DNA of 64,000 nt from Flaccisagitta enflata. Taxonomy: Eukaryota > Chaetognatha > Sagittoidea > Aphragmophora. The DNA lies in contig OZ231127.1 in assembly GCA_965153355.1 (NCBI GenBank), forward strand, positions 33,232,001 to 33,296,000, read 5' to 3'. The position numbers were made by a program, and so were the translations under genes. Position 1 is the first letter of the stretch, and every line of letters begins with the position of its first letter. The notes beneath the pieces were generated by a model that worked only from the letters and a program-made list of their open reading frames with translations, was not told the origin of the DNA and did no database searches. Below, piece by piece: positions 60,886-64,000 of this stretch.

Positions 60886-62640
60886 AAGTCTGCTTTAAGT
60901 CTGGTTTGAGTCTGGTTTGAGTCTGGTTTGAGTCTGGTTTAAGTCTGGTTTAAGTCTTGGTTTGAGTCTGGTTTAAGTTTGGTTTAAGTCTGGTTTAAGT
61001 CTGGTTTAAGTCTGGTTTAAGTTTGGTGTGAGCCTGGTGTAAGCCTGGTGTAAGTCTGGTGTAAGTCTGGTTTAAGTCTGATTTAAGTCTGATTTAAGTC
61101 TGATGTAGGTTGGGATGAGGTCTGGATTAAGTCTGGTTTAAGTCTGGTTTAAGTCTGGTTTAAGTCTGGTGTAAGTGTGGTGTAAGTGTGGTGTTTTTGT
61201 GGTGTAAGTCTGGTGTAAGTCTGGTGTAAGTCTGGTGTAAGTCTGGTGTAAGTCTGGTCTAAGTCTGGTGTAAGTCTGGTGTAAGTCTGGTGTAAGTCTG
61301 GTTTAAGTCTGGTTTAAGTCTGGATTGAGTCTGGATTGAGTCTGGATTGAGTCTGGTTTGAATCTAGTTTGAGTCTGGTTTGAGCCCGGCTTGAGTCTGG
61401 CTTGAGTCTGGCTTGAGTCTGGCTTGAGTCTGGCTTGAGTCTGGCTTGAGTCTGGTTTAAGTCTGGTTTAAGTCTGGTTTGAAGCTGGTTTATGTCTGAT
61501 TGATGTCTGGTTTGGGTCTGGTTTGGGTCTGGTTTAGGTCTGGTTTATGTCTGATTTATGTCTGGTTTATGTCTGGTTTAGGTCTGGTTTAATTCTGGTT
61601 TAATTCTGGTTTAATTCTGGTTTAATTCTGGTTTAAGTTTGGTTTGAGTTTGGTTTGTGTCTGGTTTTAACCCTGGATTGAGTCTGGATTGAGTCTGGTT
61701 TGAATCTAGTTTGAGTCTGGTTTGAGCCCGGCTTGAGTCTGGCTTGAGTCTGGCTTGAGTCTGGTTTAAGTCTGGTTTGAGTCTGGTTTGAAGCTGGTTT
61801 AGGTCTGGTTTATGTCTGATTTATGTCTGATTTATGTCTGGTTAAGGTCTGGTTTATGTCTGGTTTATGTCTGGTTTATGTCTGGTTTAGGTCTGGTTTA
61901 GGTCTGGTTTAATTCTGGTTTTAGTCTGGTTTTAGTCTGGTTTGAGTCTGGTTTGAGTCTAGTTTGAGTCTGGATTGAGTCTGGATTGAGTCTGGTTTGA
62001 ATCTAGTTTGAGCCCGGCTTGAGTCTGGCTTGAGTCTGGCTTGAGTCTGGCTTGAGTCTGGCTTGAGTCTGGTTTGAAGCTGGTTTATGTCTGATTGATG
62101 TCTGGTTTGGGTCTGGTTTAGGTCTGGTTTATGTCTGATTTATGTCTGGTTAAGGTCTGGTTTATGTCTGGTTTATGTCTGGTTTATGTCTGGTTTAGGT
62201 CTGGTTTAGGTCTGGTTTAATTCTGGTTTAATTCTGGTTTAAGTCTGGTTTGAGTCTGGATTGAGTCTGGATTGAGTCTGGATTGAGTCTGGATTGAGTC
62301 TGGTTTGAGTCTGGTTTGAGTCTGGTTTGAGTCTGGTTTGAGTCTGGTTTGAGTCTGGTTTGAGTCTGGTTTGAGTCTGGTTTGAGTCTGGCTTGAGTCT
62401 GGTTTGAGTCTGGTTTGAGTCTGGTTTGAGTCTGGTTTGAGTCTGGTTTGAGTCTGGTTTGAGTCTGGTTTGAGTCTGGTTTGAGTCTGGTTTGAGTCTG
62501 GTTTGAGTCTGGTTTGAGTCTGGTTTGAGTCTGGTTTGAGTCTGGTTTGGGTGTCTGGTTTGGGTGTCTGGTTTGGGTGTCTGGTTTGGGTGTCTGGTTT
62601 GGGTGTCTGGTTTGGGTCTGGTTTAAGTCTGATTTTTGAT
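60886..62640 (+). repeat. 11-bp minisatellite (gtctggttta/ga type)
   Basis: About 1.75 kb of gtctggtttaa / gtctggtttga / gtctggcttga variants, with higher-order blocks repeated at about 61320-61470, 61680-61800 and 61970-62100. Near the right end the unit becomes 13 bp (gtctggtttgggt). 11 bp is not a multiple of three, so an open frame gives an 11-residue pattern that is not a gene. Confidence 0.92.
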
Positions 62641-62788
62641 AAAAAGATACAATAAGGAGTCACGTCAGTTCAGTTATTTTTGTCCTGCACGCGACTTATA
62701 GGTGTTGGCCTTGTTGTGATGATATCAGTCAAGTTTACGAAGGGATGTGTCGTGTATATTATGATTTTGTTCTTAACCTTTTCTTTAC

Positions 62789-62919
62789 CTCATAATGCGC
62801 CATCAAACTGTTCGAAATATTCATCCAAGTCTTCTTGGTACCGATACGCCGTACAAACATGAAGGTCTCACAGTCGTTGGCATTGAGATCCGCCACCTTT
62901 TGAAGCAGATGTGAATTTG
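62789..62919 (-). CDS. Unrecognised gene in the TIR unit, exon 2
   Basis: Begins in phase 1 after aataag|CA and ends at GAG|GTAAAG, a good donor. Encodes NSHLLQKVADLNANDCETFM, FVRRIGTKKTWMNISNSLMA, HYE. A (GA)n run directly upstream on this strand makes the acceptor poor. The frame fits exon 1 (T+CA = Ser) and exon 3. Confidence 0.5.
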
Positions 62920-62924
62920 CTTAT

Positions 62925-63026
<102 letters not shown>

Positions 63027-63099
63027 CCTGTTGGAATTTCATCTTTTACGTTGTTGGAAGATTTCATAGGTTTTTATAAAAAGGTTTTTGATAAAAGAT

Positions 63100-63146
63100 G
63101 GACAGACAATCGTTAACGTCGGCGACGTTAACGATTGCCTGTCCGT
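63100..63146 (+). repeat. 45-bp near-perfect palindrome
   Basis: ggacagacaatcgttaacgt and its complement acgttaacgattgcctgtcc meet around cggcg with a single mismatch. Confidence 0.75.
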
Positions 63147-63244
63147 CGTACCGCGTCTTACCACCAACATAAGCCTTGCCCGAGCTCTGCACGCGTAAGT
63201 TGACCGCTTCCTACTAGTGTGTCCTCGAATGCGTGTGCGCTTAC

Positions 63245-63314
63245 ATTGACCTGATATTAAGGTTCCGAGATTTTCTCCCAGTCCCTTTTTCGCAGCGTAA
63301 AACTTGTCAGCCAT
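63245..63314 (-). CDS. Unrecognised gene in the TIR unit, exon 1
   Basis: The ATG at 63314-63312 is 175 bp inside the right terminal repeat. Encodes MADKFYAAKKGLGENLGTLI SGQ, then donor CAAT|GTAAGC (phase 1). The joined product of the four exons (63314-63245, 62919-62789, 59234-59052, 56744-56610) is about 172 residues. It is small and basic at the start, with a central folded-looking part and an acidic end. No known domain is recognised. It may be an element-encoded protein or a host gene enclosed by chance. Confidence 0.5.
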
Positions 63315-63524
63315 TCGACTCAATCAAATTTAGACAACTGCGCGTATACTGAAAGACAACTTTGTATCAGACTTAACTAAAGAAGAGAGAATTCTCGAGT
63401 CGACTGAGGATTTGAGTTGACGAAAACTTTTTGTCCACAAAAAGTTTTCGTCTACAAAAAGTTTTCTATATGTGGCATGCCACCCACTGCAAATGAAAGA
63501 TGATTTGGGGAAGTTTTGAAAATA

Positions 63525-63674
63525 ACAAGGCCGTATTCACAACAAGACAGTTGCGGACGGTTGGTTAGGTACAATAATTAGAAAAATGTTACCTACCTAC
63601 CAACCGATCGACCGACAGACCGACCGACCGACCGACCGACACACTAAGTTCTGGTCGCGTGTCCGCGACTGATA
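63525..63674 (+). repeat. Hairpin-ended dispersed repeat, family D-like
   Basis: aacaaggccgtattcacaac, ttgcggacggttgg, a (GACC)n run, and ggtcgcgtgtccgcgactga. Just outside the right end of the 9-kb TIR unit. 63675-64000 shows no supported gene. Confidence 0.65.
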
Positions 63675-64000
63675 CGAAAAAAATGGGATGGTGGATGCAA
63701 ATTTCACATGAGCGTTTGCGTATTCTTTTCAAAATACCTTTCCGGTGCTTTGATCATAGAAGGCTTAAAAGCTTTTTTATACTATGGAGACCAAACTGGC
63801 AACTGAAGCTCAAACCGTTTAGAAAGATCAACTGTCCATTTGACAAATTTCACCATATCTATCAATTTGCCGTAAAGTTGGCTTTATGGTTTTTATTGCT
63901 TTAAAAGAATCCGATTCATCCTGGCGAATCCTTTGACTTGACTTCTTGCTTTTGGCTGACATTTCATAACTCACAATCACCGATCATTTTGCTCTTGCAA

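Larger units (their letters stand above)
60017..62716 (-). repeat. Giant family A2 copy with expanded interior
   Basis: The right-hand flank tagtcgcgtgcacgcgactc (60017) and the far end gcacgcgacttataggtgtt with ggccttg (62687-62716) are the two ends of the 200-bp element seen at 44301-44507. The interior holds gtcattttgg-like 10-bp repeats (60110-60880), a small insertion, and a long 11-bp minisatellite. Confidence 0.65.

Noticed and set aside
62217-62663. Frame with KPDSNQTQTRL repeats on the minus strand
   Set aside because: Direct translation of the 11-bp minisatellite; other frames are equally open.
62722-62790. Plus-strand piece after gatgatatcag as the missing VSP exon
   Set aside because: Translation (VKFTKGCVVYIMILFL-like) lacks the HCxxGxxR motif and does not match the phosphatase; it lies opposite the minus-strand exon 2 border.

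Overview
This window looks like nuclear DNA from an invertebrate animal. The genes have small exons with GT/AG borders in phase, long AT-rich introns and the standard genetic code. Two families are animal-typical: a rhodopsin-like GPCR and a voltage-sensing phosphatase. The rest is dominated by microsatellites, hairpin-ended dispersed repeats, MITEs and a LINE. I cannot name the species. The density of tetranucleotide-bearing repeats recalls some molluscs and other spiralians, but that is only an impression.

Layout. 1192-8873 (+) is a five-exon GPCR of about 751 residues with a huge basic third intracellular loop. 8874-19199 is intergenic or intronic repeat-rich DNA with two MITE-like elements and many hairpin-ended repeats. 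19200-19557 (+) is an orphan terminal exon with a strong acceptor and a poly(A) signal. 19558-26385 holds a cluster of hairpin-ended repeats and a large compound CAA-repeat field with a cleanly inserted MITE. 26613-29828 (-) is an intact 1071-codon LINE ORF2 (APE endonuclease, reverse transcriptase, Cys/His knuckle), with a low-complexity ORF1 upstream joined by a TAATG stop/start overlap. 30998-43340 (+) holds the first five exons of a voltage-sensing phosphatase (VSP/TPTE): N-terminus, S1-S2, S3-S4, and the first half of the PTEN-like domain. The exon with the catalytic P-loop was not found in the window. The long first intron holds a pogo/Tigger-like element. 47751-50437 is a foldback-like element with arms made of 180-bp palindromic units. 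54457-63489 is bounded by 98-bp near-identical inverted repeats with a CAAA duplication, and encloses a four-exon minus-strand gene that I do not recognise (56610-63314). It also encloses a 2.7-kb dispersed-repeat copy whose interior has become an 11-bp minisatellite.

The three host-type genes show no shared pathway; they are unrelated neighbours in repeat-rich DNA. The points most worth following are the TIR-bounded 9-kb unit with its gene, the GPCR with the giant loop, the VSP sensor with a missing S4 arginine, the foldback element, and the repeat families that share a 'tetranucleotide run plus terminal hairpin' design.
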